Source: Paenibacillus sp. FSL H3-0469
Lineage (GTDB): Bacteria; Bacillota; Bacilli; Paenibacillales; Paenibacillaceae
Direction of reading: 5' to 3'
DNA length: 64,000 nucleotides
Assembly: GCF_038051945.1 (NCBI RefSeq)
Contig: NZ_CP150302.1
Location: 310,001 to 374,000 of the forward strand
Part shown: in pieces, positions 34,525 through 42,638 of the stretch
How positions within the stretch are numbered: position 1 is the stretch's first letter
Layout: each line of letters starts with the position of its first letter
Notes under the pieces: model-generated
Databases searched by the model: none
What the model saw: only the letters and a program-made list of their open reading frames with translations
Told to the model about the DNA's origin: nothing
Translations under genes and position numbers: made by a program

Positions 34525-34593
34525 ACGCTCCCTGGGGCTGCACCGTATACTTGAAGGGTAAATATGGGATAAGGAAGGTGAGGAGTAAGCATT

Positions 34594-35361
34594 GTGAACA
34601 AGCTGCGATATACAGGCACAAGACTCGGATTACTGTTAGGTGCAATGATTGTAAGCGGGGCTGTGTTTCTGAGTGTCATGACAACAGCTACAGCAGCACC
34701 CGTGACTCCTGAGACAGCGTTTATACCAAGTACAGTTGTGAAGAAAAACAATCTCCCCGGCGGTTTTGTCTATCTGGGTGAGGTTATTCCCTCGGCGCAA
34801 TATGAGATCCGTTATTATAGTGAGAATAATTTTACCGGCACCAGGGTGGACGGATATAAAGCACCGCTCGCGATCTTCTCGAAGACTGCCGCCTCTGCGC
34901 TGAAGAAGGTTAGCGAAGATCTGGAACAGAAGGGCTATATCCTGCGGATCTATGATGCTTACCGTCCGCAGCAAGCAGTGAACCACTTCGTACGCTGGTC
35001 GCAGGATGCCGCCGATCTGAAGATGAAGCCGCAGTATTATCCGAAGCTGGACAAGCGGAATCTGTTCAAGCTGGGCTTCATCGCCAAGAAATCCGGGCAC
35101 TCCCGGGGCAGCACGATCGACCTGACCCTGGCCCACAAAAGTACAGGCAAGCTGGTGGATATGGGCAGCCCTTATGATTTTTTCGGCGAAATCTCTTACT
35201 ATAATACGACGCTCATCAGCAGCACCCAGCATGCGAACCGGAAGCTGCTGAAGGATGCGATGGTGAAGCAGGGCTTCAAGCCCTACGCCAAGGAATGGTG
35301 GCATTTCACACTAATTAAGGAGCCTTATCCGAAGCAATATTTCAACTTCAAAGTGGAGTAG
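34594..35361 (+). CDS. VanX-like D-alanyl-D-alanine dipeptidase, exported
   Basis: 255 residues from GTG with AGGTGAGGAG upstream. A signal peptide (LRYTGTRLGLLLGAMIVSGAVFLSVMTTATAA) is followed by an M15D peptidase domain. Zinc and catalytic motifs are SGHSRGSTIDLTL (His and Asp ligands) and AKEWWHFT (Glu base, His ligand), with Arg in YDAYRPQQAV as in VanX. It would cleave D-Ala-D-Ala outside the cell, so a wall-recycling role is likelier than glycopeptide resistance, for which vanHA partners are missing. Confidence 0.88.
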   Translation: MNKLRYTGTRLGLLLGAMIVSGAVFLSVMTTATAAPVTPETAFIPSTVVKKNNLPGGFVYLGEVIPSAQYEIRYYSENNFTGTRVDGYKAPLAIFSKTAASALKKVSEDLEQKGYILRIYDAYRPQQAVNHFVRWSQDAADLKMKPQYYPKLDKRNLFKLGFIAKKSGHSRGSTIDLTLAHKSTGKLVDMGSPYDFFGEISYYNTTLISSTQHANRKLLKDAMVKQGFKPYAKEWWHFTLIKEPYPKQYFNFKVE

Positions 35362-35460
35362 GGCTGTTCCAAAGCTGTACAGAACGGTTAATGGATAATG
35401 TAAGGTTAATCTCTGAAGCATGCGTGCATAATATTGTAATACAGGAGAGGTGGGATCGAT

Positions 35461-36237
35461 TTGTTCAAAAGAATCGCAGCCGTATTCCTTAGTGTAATGT
35501 TATTTGCAGCAGGAGCAGGTGTATTGACCAGTCATAATGTTAGTGCCGCCGGCAGCTTGAGGATTATCGTGAACGGTCAGGAATTGCAGCTAGGTGGGGC
35601 ATCGGCTTATACCGACGGACCGGATGCCATGCTTCCGCTACGGGAGACGGTAGAAGCTCTCAAGTATAAGGTCACCTTCAGTGGAGCTACCGGAACATTC
35701 CTGCTGGAACGGTTCCAGGAGAGCGTACAGTTCAGACTATCCGGTCAGGAGCTTGTGCTGGACGGCAAGAACAAAGTACCGTTTACAGACGGCTTTGAGT
35801 TAAAGCAAAAAAAGGCATACGCGCCGCTGTCTTTTTTTGCAGCAATCGGGTTAGTCACTTCCTATAATCCGGCAACAGGCCAGGTTGATGTATACTCACC
35901 GGAGGTAATGGCTGGTGCCGTAGCAGGTCTGCTGGCAACCGGTAACTATCCGGCGCTGAAGGAGCGGTATTACGCCAAGGATGCAGAACCTGCTCCTCTT
36001 CCGGCGCTCCAGCAGAGCTGGGAAGGAATTAACACACCGGCGGGCAGTTACCTGGGAGTGAAATCGACCACAAGCACACAGCAGGATGGAGTAATGACGA
36101 TTGTGAGCGTATTGTCATTCACCAAAGCGGAGGCCTTACTGACTCTGGAACTAGGCGCTTCCGGCAAGCTCACCAAGCTGACTCTAACACCGGTTCAGGC
36201 AGCCAGTGAAGTATTGGCCAGCCCGGCCCAACCCTAG
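35461..36237 (+). CDS. Secreted stalk-domain protein with DUF3887-like C-terminus
   Basis: 258 residues from TTG with GGAGAGGTGG upstream. Signal peptide FKRIAAVFLSVMLFAAGAGVLTSHNVSAA, then a copper-amine-oxidase-N-like stalk domain (IIVNGQELQLGGASAYTDGPDAMLPLRETVEALKYKVTF). The last 110 residues (SPEVMAGAVAGLLATGNYPALKERYY...LELGASGKLTKLTL) resemble DUF3887, often attached to secreted hydrolases. No catalytic domain is present. Function unknown. Confidence 0.75.
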   Translation: MFKRIAAVFLSVMLFAAGAGVLTSHNVSAAGSLRIIVNGQELQLGGASAYTDGPDAMLPLRETVEALKYKVTFSGATGTFLLERFQESVQFRLSGQELVLDGKNKVPFTDGFELKQKKAYAPLSFFAAIGLVTSYNPATGQVDVYSPEVMAGAVAGLLATGNYPALKERYYAKDAEPAPLPALQQSWEGINTPAGSYLGVKSTTSTQQDGVMTIVSVLSFTKAEALLTLELGASGKLTKLTLTPVQAASEVLASPAQP

Positions 36238-36264
36238 GTTCACATAAAACATAACCTCACTCCC

Positions 36265-36318
36265 AAGGGAGAATTCCACGGCTTAAGTACAGCTGCAGGA
36301 ATTCTCCCTTTATATTTC
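36265..36318. terminator. Long hairpin terminator
   Basis: AAGGGAGAATTCC (36265-36277) pairs perfectly with GGAATTCTCCCTT (36298-36310), 13 bp, followed by a T-rich tail. Confidence 0.75.
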
Positions 36319-36320
36319 TG

Positions 36321-36374
36321 TTGACAGAATGCCGTAAAGAGAGTAATTTTAAATTCGAATTAAACAATGTTTAA
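36321..36374 (+). promoter_or_regulatory. Promoter and TetR-type palindrome of second efflux cassette
   Basis: TTGACA (36321-36326), a 17-base spacer, TAATTT (36344-36349). Just downstream TTAAAC-AAT-GTTTAA (36360-36374) is a perfect 6-3-6 palindrome, the size of a TetR operator, overlapping the start of transcription. Confidence 0.6.
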
Positions 36375-36439
36375 ATCAGTGATTAGATCAAGGATCAAGG
36401 ATTAAGATTCTGTGACAGAGGAGGGCGGCAATCTTCATT

Positions 36440-37063
36440 ATGGCCAAACCGGACGGTAAGACGGATTCAACGGATAAAGATACGAAGCAGATTATTCTGG
36501 ATGCCACCGTGGACTTAATCCGTGAGGAGGGATTCCGCTGCATCACCCTGCGCAGTATCGCAGCGAGAGCAGAGACCAATCTGGCGCTGGTGAACTACTA
36601 CTACGGCTCCAAGGAGAAGCTGTTCGGCGATGCGGTGAAGCAGCTTATGGCGACTTTTGACGATGCCTTTAAGGTCCTGGAGGATACATCTTTGCCGCCA
36701 AAAGAGCGCTTGAAGCTGTTCTTCACGCGGTACATTGTCAATCTCAATCGCTATCCCGGCATGGCCCGGCAGATGCTTGACCAGCGGCATCATATCATGG
36801 GCTCCCACGATGAATATGCGAAATATTCCAAGCTGATGCGGATTGAGCGGATTCTGGACGCACTTGGGGAGATTACCGGAGAACAGGACCGCGATAAGCT
36901 CATGATGATGAATATGCAGATCTACGGGGCGATTGTCTTCCCGGTGATTATGGTGAGCAGTTTCCCGAAGGAGCGTGAGGATCTTCAGCAGATCTTCAGG
37001 CTGGCCCCGCTGGAGGAACAGATTGACGGGTTGTTTGAGCTTTACTTTCACAAATATCATTAA
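36440..37063 (+). CDS. TetR/AcrR family regulator
   Basis: 207 residues. HTH: TKQIILDATVDLIREEGFRCITLRSIAARAETNLALVNYYYGSKEKLFGDAVKQL is canonical TetR. The C-terminal half is Met- and helix-rich (RQMLDQRHHIMGSHDEY, MMMNMQIYGAIVFPVIM), suited to a hydrophobic ligand. The MFS gene starts 19 bases downstream. A palindromic operator candidate lies 65 bases upstream of the ATG. Confidence 0.92.
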   Translation: MAKPDGKTDSTDKDTKQIILDATVDLIREEGFRCITLRSIAARAETNLALVNYYYGSKEKLFGDAVKQLMATFDDAFKVLEDTSLPPKERLKLFFTRYIVNLNRYPGMARQMLDQRHHIMGSHDEYAKYSKLMRIERILDALGEITGEQDRDKLMMMNMQIYGAIVFPVIMVSSFPKEREDLQQIFRLAPLEEQIDGLFELYFHKYH

Positions 37064-37081
37064 TTTCTAACAGAGAGAAGA

Positions 37082-38593
37082 GTGGACAAGAGAATGTCAA
37101 AACCTATGAATCCAAGTAACACCGCAGCAGCAGAGGCGCCGTTCTCGCTGAGAGCTATACTGCCATCATTGCTGGCGATTATTGTCGGCATGATCATGGT
37201 TATTCTGGACAGCACCGCGGTCAATGTGGCCGTTCCGAATCTGGTGCAATATTTCCATACGGATCTGAAGACTGTTCAATGGGCGATTACCGGCTACACG
37301 CTTGCACTCGCTGCTGTAATTCCGCTGGCCGGCTATATGACCGACCGGTTCGGGTCCAAGCAGGTATTCCTAACAACCATTGCCATGTTCGTGCTTGGCT
37401 CTGTGTTATGCTCTGTAGCTCAGACTTCGGGGCAGCTCGTCTTGTTCCGCGTCATCCAAGGTCTTGGCGGCGGCATGGTCGCTCCAATCGGGATGGCGAT
37501 GGTTTTCAGACTCGCTCCGGCAGAGCGCAGAGGCTCTATCATGGGGATGCTCGGTATTCCAATGCTGCTGGCTCCGGCCCTGGGGCCGATTCTTTCGGGA
37601 TGGCTGGTGGAGTATGTGAGCTGGCACTGGATTTTCCTGATTAACCTGCCAATTGGTATTGTAGGTATTATTCTGGGCCTTAAATATTTGCCGGCGACCG
37701 AGAAAAAGGGAAGAGCCCACCTCGATATCTTCGGAATCATTCTGGCTCCGCTCGCCTTCTCGATGCTGGCTTATGGCGTCAATCAGGGCGGCGGGGAGAG
37801 CTGGACTTCCACCGGGGCTATCGTAGGCTTGTCGGTTGGCGGAGCCGCGTTGATCGTCTTTGTCATTGTTGAACTGCTGCAAAAGCATCCGCTGCTGGAG
37901 CTGCGCGTCTTCCGCTCCTCGGACTTCACGCGCGGGATTATTCTGTCCTGGGTCACACAGGCTGCATTGTTCGGCTCCATGCTGTTCGTTCCGCTGTATC
38001 TTCAGCAGATCCGCAATTACACGCCACTTGAGACGGGTCTGATCCTGCTTCCCCAGGCGCTGGCTTCCGGAGTAGGGATGCCGCTGGGCGGCCGCCTGTT
38101 TGACCGGATCGGTGCGCGTCCGCTGGTATTCGTAGGTCTCAGTATTATATCGACGGCCTTGTTCCTGCTCTCAGGAGTTACAGTAGACACTAGTCTCCCT
38201 ATTATTATGCTGTGTCTGGTCATGATGGGCCTCGGTATGGGTCTGTCGATGATGCCGGTCAACACCCATGTCCTGAACTCTGCGCCGCGTGAATGGGTGA
38301 ACCGGGTTACCCCGCTTACCGCCGCTGCCCAGCAGGTTGTGGTATCGTTCGCTGTTGCCGGCATGACCGGTTACCTTACCAGCCAGATTACCGTGCATAT
38401 GGGTAAAATGGCGGCCGGAAGCAATCCGCTTGCCGCTGCCGTGCAGGGCTTTGGGGATGTCTTCTTCCTCTCGGGCTGCATCGCTGTAGCCGGTGTGGTG
38501 CTCAGTCTGATTCTGCGCCGTCCGAAGACAGCAGGCGCCGCGCCTTCTCCTGAAGAACAGCAGACCGATGCTGCCATGATGATGGGGCATTAA
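37082..38593 (+). CDS. DHA2-family MFS multidrug transporter
   Basis: 503 residues, 14 predicted TM helices. Motif D1 LDSTAVNVAVPNL, motif A GYMTDRFGSKQVFL, motif C APALGPILSGWLVEYVSWHWIFLINLPIGI. These place it in the EmrB/QacA group of proton-drug antiporters. The GTG at 37082 or ATG at 37094 could be the start. Co-transcribed with the upstream TetR. It is related to, but clearly distinct from, the MFS at 31.2 kb. Confidence 0.92.
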   Translation: MDKRMSKPMNPSNTAAAEAPFSLRAILPSLLAIIVGMIMVILDSTAVNVAVPNLVQYFHTDLKTVQWAITGYTLALAAVIPLAGYMTDRFGSKQVFLTTIAMFVLGSVLCSVAQTSGQLVLFRVIQGLGGGMVAPIGMAMVFRLAPAERRGSIMGMLGIPMLLAPALGPILSGWLVEYVSWHWIFLINLPIGIVGIILGLKYLPATEKKGRAHLDIFGIILAPLAFSMLAYGVNQGGGESWTSTGAIVGLSVGGAALIVFVIVELLQKHPLLELRVFRSSDFTRGIILSWVTQAALFGSMLFVPLYLQQIRNYTPLETGLILLPQALASGVGMPLGGRLFDRIGARPLVFVGLSIISTALFLLSGVTVDTSLPIIMLCLVMMGLGMGLSMMPVNTHVLNSAPREWVNRVTPLTAAAQQVVVSFAVAGMTGYLTSQITVHMGKMAAGSNPLAAAVQGFGDVFFLSGCIAVAGVVLSLILRRPKTAGAAPSPEEQQTDAAMMMGH

Positions 38594-38670
38594 TCGGACA
38601 CCATTGTTAAAGCACAGTATAGATACAAGTATAGTTACAAGTTATATACGCATGTTATAGACATATCAAT

Positions 38671-38708
38671 AACGTCCCTTACTGCCCGTTGGCAGGGGGG
38701 CGTTTTTT
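38671..38708 (+). terminator. Terminator after second MFS gene
   Basis: AACGTCCCTTACTGCC pairs with GGCAGGGGGGCGTT around a CGTT loop, then six T. A near-identical terminator is used at 46850. Confidence 0.85.
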
Positions 38709-38755
38709 GGTTGTTCTCAATGAATGATGCGGGGGAGGGAGTGTGTGGGCAGAAT

Positions 38756-39060
38756 GTATGCAGAAAACTGAACATAATGTGCAGCAGCCAAGTAACCTAG
38801 GACTAACGTATGTGAAAAACTGAATACAATGCGGGGAGCGCTGGTACATGGAGCAGCACAAACATGAAGGGAGAAGAATGAGGTGCAGAAGTGCACCTGA
38901 ATTCACGGGATGTGTGAGAAAGGAGCAAATGAAGAGCACTAGTGCACCAGAATAAGCGTGAAGTGGGCTAATGAAGCAAATGAAGAGCACTAGTGCACCA
39001 GAATATGCCGAACGCGATCATAAGGAGGAAATAAGGTGCACTAATGCACCAGAATTGGCG
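38756..39060. repeat. 51-bp-period palindrome array (GGTGCAC-TA-GTGCACC type)
   Basis: Four palindromic cores lie at 38882-38897, 38933-38948, 38984-38999 and 39035-39050, each exactly 51 bp from the next. Cores read GGTGCAGAAGTGCACC, AGAGCACTAGTGCACC (twice) and GGTGCACTAATGCACC, followed by (A/T)GAAT. Two earlier, different units (GTATGCAGAAAACTGAA at 38756 and GTATGTGAAAAACTGAA at 38808) are 52 bp apart. No gene is supported in 38594-39118. Confidence 0.8.
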
Positions 39061-39118
39061 GGATGCCCCCAGTATTCGCCGGAAGTTTGGCTAAGGCTGG
39101 CTGCATCCCGTTATCGGG

Positions 39119-40018
39119 CTACAGATGCGCCCGCCGCTTCTTCAGCATCCTTGCCGGCGGCACAAGATGCAGCTTGCCCAGCAGCTCGGAGGCCAGAATG
39201 CCCAGCAGGACAAGGGCAGCACCGGTATAGCCCTGGAGCGAGAGCTGTTCGTGTACGAACAAGTAGCCGAAGAAGGCAGCGAATACCGGCTCCAGTGCGA
39301 AGATCAGACCGGTGCGGGTCGGTGTTGTGTACTTCTGGGCAACCGGCTGCAGGATGAACCCGCAGGCGCTGCAAAAGATCCCCAGAGCCAGAATCGCGAT
39401 CCACCCCGGAAGGGTGGACGGCAGCGAGGGGGACTCGAAGATAGCGGATAGAATCAGGGCATAGCCCCCGGCGAAGCCGAGCTGCAGAATGCCGATATTC
39501 AATGAGTCGCAGGTCTTGACCGCCCGGCCCGTCACTAGAATCTGCACCGCATAGAATACTGCTGACAGAATGCAGAGGAGATCACCGGGCCGGATTTGCA
39601 GCGAGCCGTTCAGCGTGAGCAACCCGATGCCGCTGATGGCGAGAACGGCACCGAAGATCTGCGGGGGCGCGACTTTTTTTCGGAAGACCAGAACCTCCAG
39701 CACCGGAACGAACACAACAGTCAGAGCGACCAGGAAACCGGCATTAGAGGTCGTAGTGGTCTTCAGCCCGAAAGTGATGCAGGTGAATACGCCAAGCAGC
39801 AGGAAGCCGAGCAAGGCTCCGTATTTCAAGGTTTTGGCATCCACACTGCGCAGCCGTTTACGGAACAGCAGCCCCGCCAGGATAAACGCAAGCCCGAAGC
39901 GCAGTGCGATCAGATTGAATTCTCCCAGTGTACCCAGTCCCAGCTTCATGAACAGATAGGAGGAGCCCCAGAATAGTGTTACTACAATGAGCATTAGCTC
40001 GGCCTTAAGCGGCTTCAT
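39119..40018 (-). CDS. EamA/DMT family transporter
   Basis: 299 residues with ten TM helices in two EamA repeats (first from MLIVVTLFWGSSYLFMKLG; second from DLLCILSAVFYAVQILVTGRAVK). FALEPVFAAFFGYLFVHEQLSLQGYTGAALVLLGI is the typical end of the second repeat. Such proteins export metabolites or amino acids. It is divergent from a LysR gene whose product may control it. A poorly conserved basic tail (ARMLKKRRAHL) ends the protein. Confidence 0.92.
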   Translation of the reverse strand: MKPLKAELMLIVVTLFWGSSYLFMKLGLGTLGEFNLIALRFGLAFILAGLLFRKRLRSVDAKTLKYGALLGFLLLGVFTCITFGLKTTTTSNAGFLVALTVVFVPVLEVLVFRKKVAPPQIFGAVLAISGIGLLTLNGSLQIRPGDLLCILSAVFYAVQILVTGRAVKTCDSLNIGILQLGFAGGYALILSAIFESPSLPSTLPGWIAILALGIFCSACGFILQPVAQKYTTPTRTGLIFALEPVFAAFFGYLFVHEQLSLQGYTGAALVLLGILASELLGKLHLVPPARMLKKRRAHL

Positions 40019-40138
40019 TCAGTCATCATCCTTCTTTATTTCAAGTGAATATAGTATAATACGCACGAATACATAAGGTAACTGAATGTTTATCATAGAA
40101 TACATGAGAAATTGTCATGCTAAATGAGGGGGCTGGGC

Positions 40139-41020
40139 ATGAGTCTGATTAAGTACGAGGTGTTCCTGAAAGTGGTGGAGCTGGGCAGTCTGACGCGGGC
40201 CGCAGAGGTGCTGGGCTTCACCCAATCCGGCATCAGCCACACGCTGAGTAGCCTGGAGCACGAGTTCGGCTTTCCGCTGCTGGTGCGCAGCCGGTCGGGG
40301 GTGAAGCTGACGGTGAACGGGGAACAGGTAATGCAGCCGATCCGGGAGATTCTGAACTGGAATGAGCAGCTGAAGCAGCAAGTAACGGATATCCACGGGC
40401 TGGAGACAGGGACGATTACGATCGGTACCTTCACCAGTGTCTCTGTTCATTGGTTGCCGGATATCATCAAGCAGTTCCGTGAGGAATATCCGTACATTGA
40501 GTTCAAGCTGATGGAGGGCGGGTATCTGGAGATTGAGCAGTGGATCGAGGCTGGGGTGGTCGATTGCGGCTTCCTCTCATTGCCGACAAGGGAGCGGTTC
40601 GAAGTCATTCCCTTGAAGCAGGACCGGATGCTGGCTATTCTCCCGCTGGACCATCCGCTGAGCAAGGCGCCTTATATGCCGCTGGCTCAGATCGCCTACG
40701 AGGACTTCATCATTCCGAAGCCCGGTTCGGACTATGATGTACAGCGGGTGCTGGAGAAGGCGGGCATCAAGCCGAACATCAAGTTCTCGGCCGGGGACGA
40801 TTACGCCATTATTGCCATGGTGGAAAAAGGTCTGGGCATGAGCATCCTCCCGGAGCTGGTCACCCGGTTCCAGTATGAACGTGTAGCCATGCTTGAGCTG
40901 GAGGAGCGCAGTTTCCGTTCGCTTGGTATCGCGGTCAACTCGATGAAATATGCTTCACCTGCCACCCGGCGGTTCTTGCAGCATGTGCAGCACTGGTCGT
41001 CCAGCCAAGGAGCAGTTTAA
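40139..41020 (+). CDS. LysR family transcriptional regulator
   Basis: 293 residues. N-terminal HTH: FLKVVELGSLTRAAEVLGFTQSGISHTLSSLEHEFGFPLLVRSRSGVKLTVNGEQV. The C-terminal periplasmic-binding-like effector domain starts near residue 90 (GTITIGTFTSVSVHWLPDIIKQF). ATG 40139 with GAGGGGG upstream is preferred to 40124. It is divergent from the EamA transporter, the usual arrangement for a LysR regulator and its target. Confidence 0.93.
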   Translation: MSLIKYEVFLKVVELGSLTRAAEVLGFTQSGISHTLSSLEHEFGFPLLVRSRSGVKLTVNGEQVMQPIREILNWNEQLKQQVTDIHGLETGTITIGTFTSVSVHWLPDIIKQFREEYPYIEFKLMEGGYLEIEQWIEAGVVDCGFLSLPTRERFEVIPLKQDRMLAILPLDHPLSKAPYMPLAQIAYEDFIIPKPGSDYDVQRVLEKAGIKPNIKFSAGDDYAIIAMVEKGLGMSILPELVTRFQYERVAMLELEERSFRSLGIAVNSMKYASPATRRFLQHVQHWSSSQGAV

Positions 41021-41034
41021 CTTGGTGAAAAGCG

Positions 41035-41074
41035 CAAAAAAGGCATGTTTCCAAATAGAAAACATGCCTTTTTG
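41035..41074. terminator. Bidirectional terminator
   Basis: AAAAAAGGCATGTTT (41036-41050) pairs with AAACATGCCTTTTT (41060-41073). Serves lysR on plus and the next gene on minus. Confidence 0.9.
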
Positions 41075-41091
41075 CCAAGTGAATCCGCGTA

Positions 41092-42405
41092 TCATCCGCT
41101 TAATTTGCGCCCTTCAGGGTCGAGAAACAATAGCTCGTAGTATTTTTTTGGCCGCCCCTTACTGTTGTCCCTTTTTTCAAATACCGTTTGCACTTGTTTA
41201 CTTTCCTCAATTTTGTTAAGAATTCGGTTGGCACCTTTGACGGTCATGGACAGACACTGTGCAACATCCTCAGAGGATAGCTTGTTGGTTCGCATGATTT
41301 CTGCATAGGATATGATTTTCTGCAGGTTGATGTTGTTGATACCGATTCTTTTGGCTAAAGCAATGATTTCCGGGTCTCCCTGTTCTGAGAACTGGATGAC
41401 ATTCATGCTCCGCATGGGGCCGGCAACCGTCTGATTCTCGTCTATGAAAAAGCTGGAACTGCCCGTATAGGCTTCCGCCTGTCTGTGAGCCTTGGTGGCA
41501 TTAACATTCGCTTGATAATATTCATGCCCCGAGCCCCACCCGATCTTCACTTTGCCCTGTATGCGCTCCTCCAGATACTCCAGCAGGGAACAGTTATGAG
41601 CGTTAGAGGTGATTCGCATGAAATTTCCGTAGGTGGTGTACAGTCTGACATAGCCTTCTGAGATTTGGGCCGTGTCTGCCAGATTCACGCTGCGCAGAAA
41701 ATTGCCGACCAGGACGTTCAGCTCATGAAGCTCCTCTTCGGAGGACTGCTGATCCTTTTGGACCGATAAGCACGCAACCACTGCCCTCTGGTTCTTAAGC
41801 TTGAGGATGGTAATTTCGTTGATGATTTCGCTGATGGTCTCTTTAACGCTCTCCAAAGTGGGCCGGATTAAGATATATTTGACGCCGTGCTTTTGGAGTT
41901 CTGGAACAAAGTGGCCAAAGGCCGTAATGGACAGATCGATCTTCTTCTCTTCCCACAGCGTGATATGGTTCTCCAGCATGCTCTCCACCCGCTCCAGCAG
42001 ATTTCCGCTGCTAACGGGCTTTACTTCATGAGTCAGATATTGCTGGAATTCGCTGAAGGACTCGATGACATACGCATAATCCACATAGACCCGGGACATA
42101 TCAAGTCCAGGTTCTGTAACCAGCAGCCGGAAAAGCTCTCTGTACAGCAGGTTCTCATCATCATGCAAAATGTGAACAGGTACCTTGTCATCCAGGCATT
42201 CCTTGTCGATGGCCTCGTAAAGCATCCTCCCGCTGATCACAAATCCATCCACCGAATCCAGGTTTTTGAGATAAATGTCCGTTGTTTCCCGGAAGTTGCT
42301 GATGGTAAGGAAGCGGAACTGGCATAGGGGCCGCATTTCTTCTTCAATGGCGCGGAAATAATCCATATGGGACTCTGGCGTGATAATACCCAGCTTGATT
42401 TTCAT
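41092..42405 (-). CDS. Putative transcriptional regulator with GGDEF-like and winged-helix parts
   Basis: 437 residues, not assigned to a named regulator. Residues 1-200 look like a sensory domain (LGIITPESHMDYFRAIEEEMRPL...SVDGFVISGRMLYEAI). Residues about 205-345 have the spacing of a degenerate GGDEF fold, including VKIGWGSGHEYYQANVNATKAHRQAEAY. The last 85 residues form a winged helix (KLSSEDVAQCLSMTVKGANRILNKIEE, then GRPKKYYEL). It is divergent from the amidohydrolase-crotonase-serine dehydratase operon and is its likely regulator. The nearby TGTTCTTAAAAAGTC direct repeats may be its sites. Confidence 0.7.
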   Translation of the reverse strand: MKIKLGIITPESHMDYFRAIEEEMRPLCQFRFLTISNFRETTDIYLKNLDSVDGFVISGRMLYEAIDKECLDDKVPVHILHDDENLLYRELFRLLVTEPGLDMSRVYVDYAYVIESFSEFQQYLTHEVKPVSSGNLLERVESMLENHITLWEEKKIDLSITAFGHFVPELQKHGVKYILIRPTLESVKETISEIINEITILKLKNQRAVVACLSVQKDQQSSEEELHELNVLVGNFLRSVNLADTAQISEGYVRLYTTYGNFMRITSNAHNCSLLEYLEERIQGKVKIGWGSGHEYYQANVNATKAHRQAEAYTGSSSFFIDENQTVAGPMRSMNVIQFSEQGDPEIIALAKRIGINNINLQKIISYAEIMRTNKLSSEDVAQCLSMTVKGANRILNKIEESKQVQTVFEKRDNSKGRPKKYYELLFLDPEGRKLSG

Positions 42406-42492
42406 AATAGATTCCTTTCATGAACAGTTCAATCAAAAGAGTTATATCACAATAAATGTGATATTACAATGTTCCGGCAGCCCTTGAAATAA

Positions 42493-42566
42493 TGTTCTTA
42501 AAAAGTCTAAAAATATCTTGACAGCGAATGAAAATGCCAGTACGATGAAACTGTTCTTAAAAAGTC
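42493..42566 (+). promoter_or_regulatory. Catabolic operon promoter between 15-bp direct repeats
   Basis: TTGACA (42518-42523), 17-base spacer, TACGAT (42541-42546) is a strong promoter. TGTTCTTAAAAAGTC occurs identically at 42493-42507 (just upstream of -35) and 42552-42566 (at the transcription start), 59 bp apart. This is typical of regulator binding and points to the divergent regulator. Confidence 0.7.
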
Positions 42567-42638
42567 CTAAAACATAAAGGGGGTAAGATTTATTCTAACT
42601 AAACGTTCATTTAATTTATGTTGCGGGAGATGTTCATT

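Noticed and set aside
38882..39050. CRISPR array
   Set aside because: Core is only 16 bp and fully palindromic, with variable copies; no cas genes and no leader.
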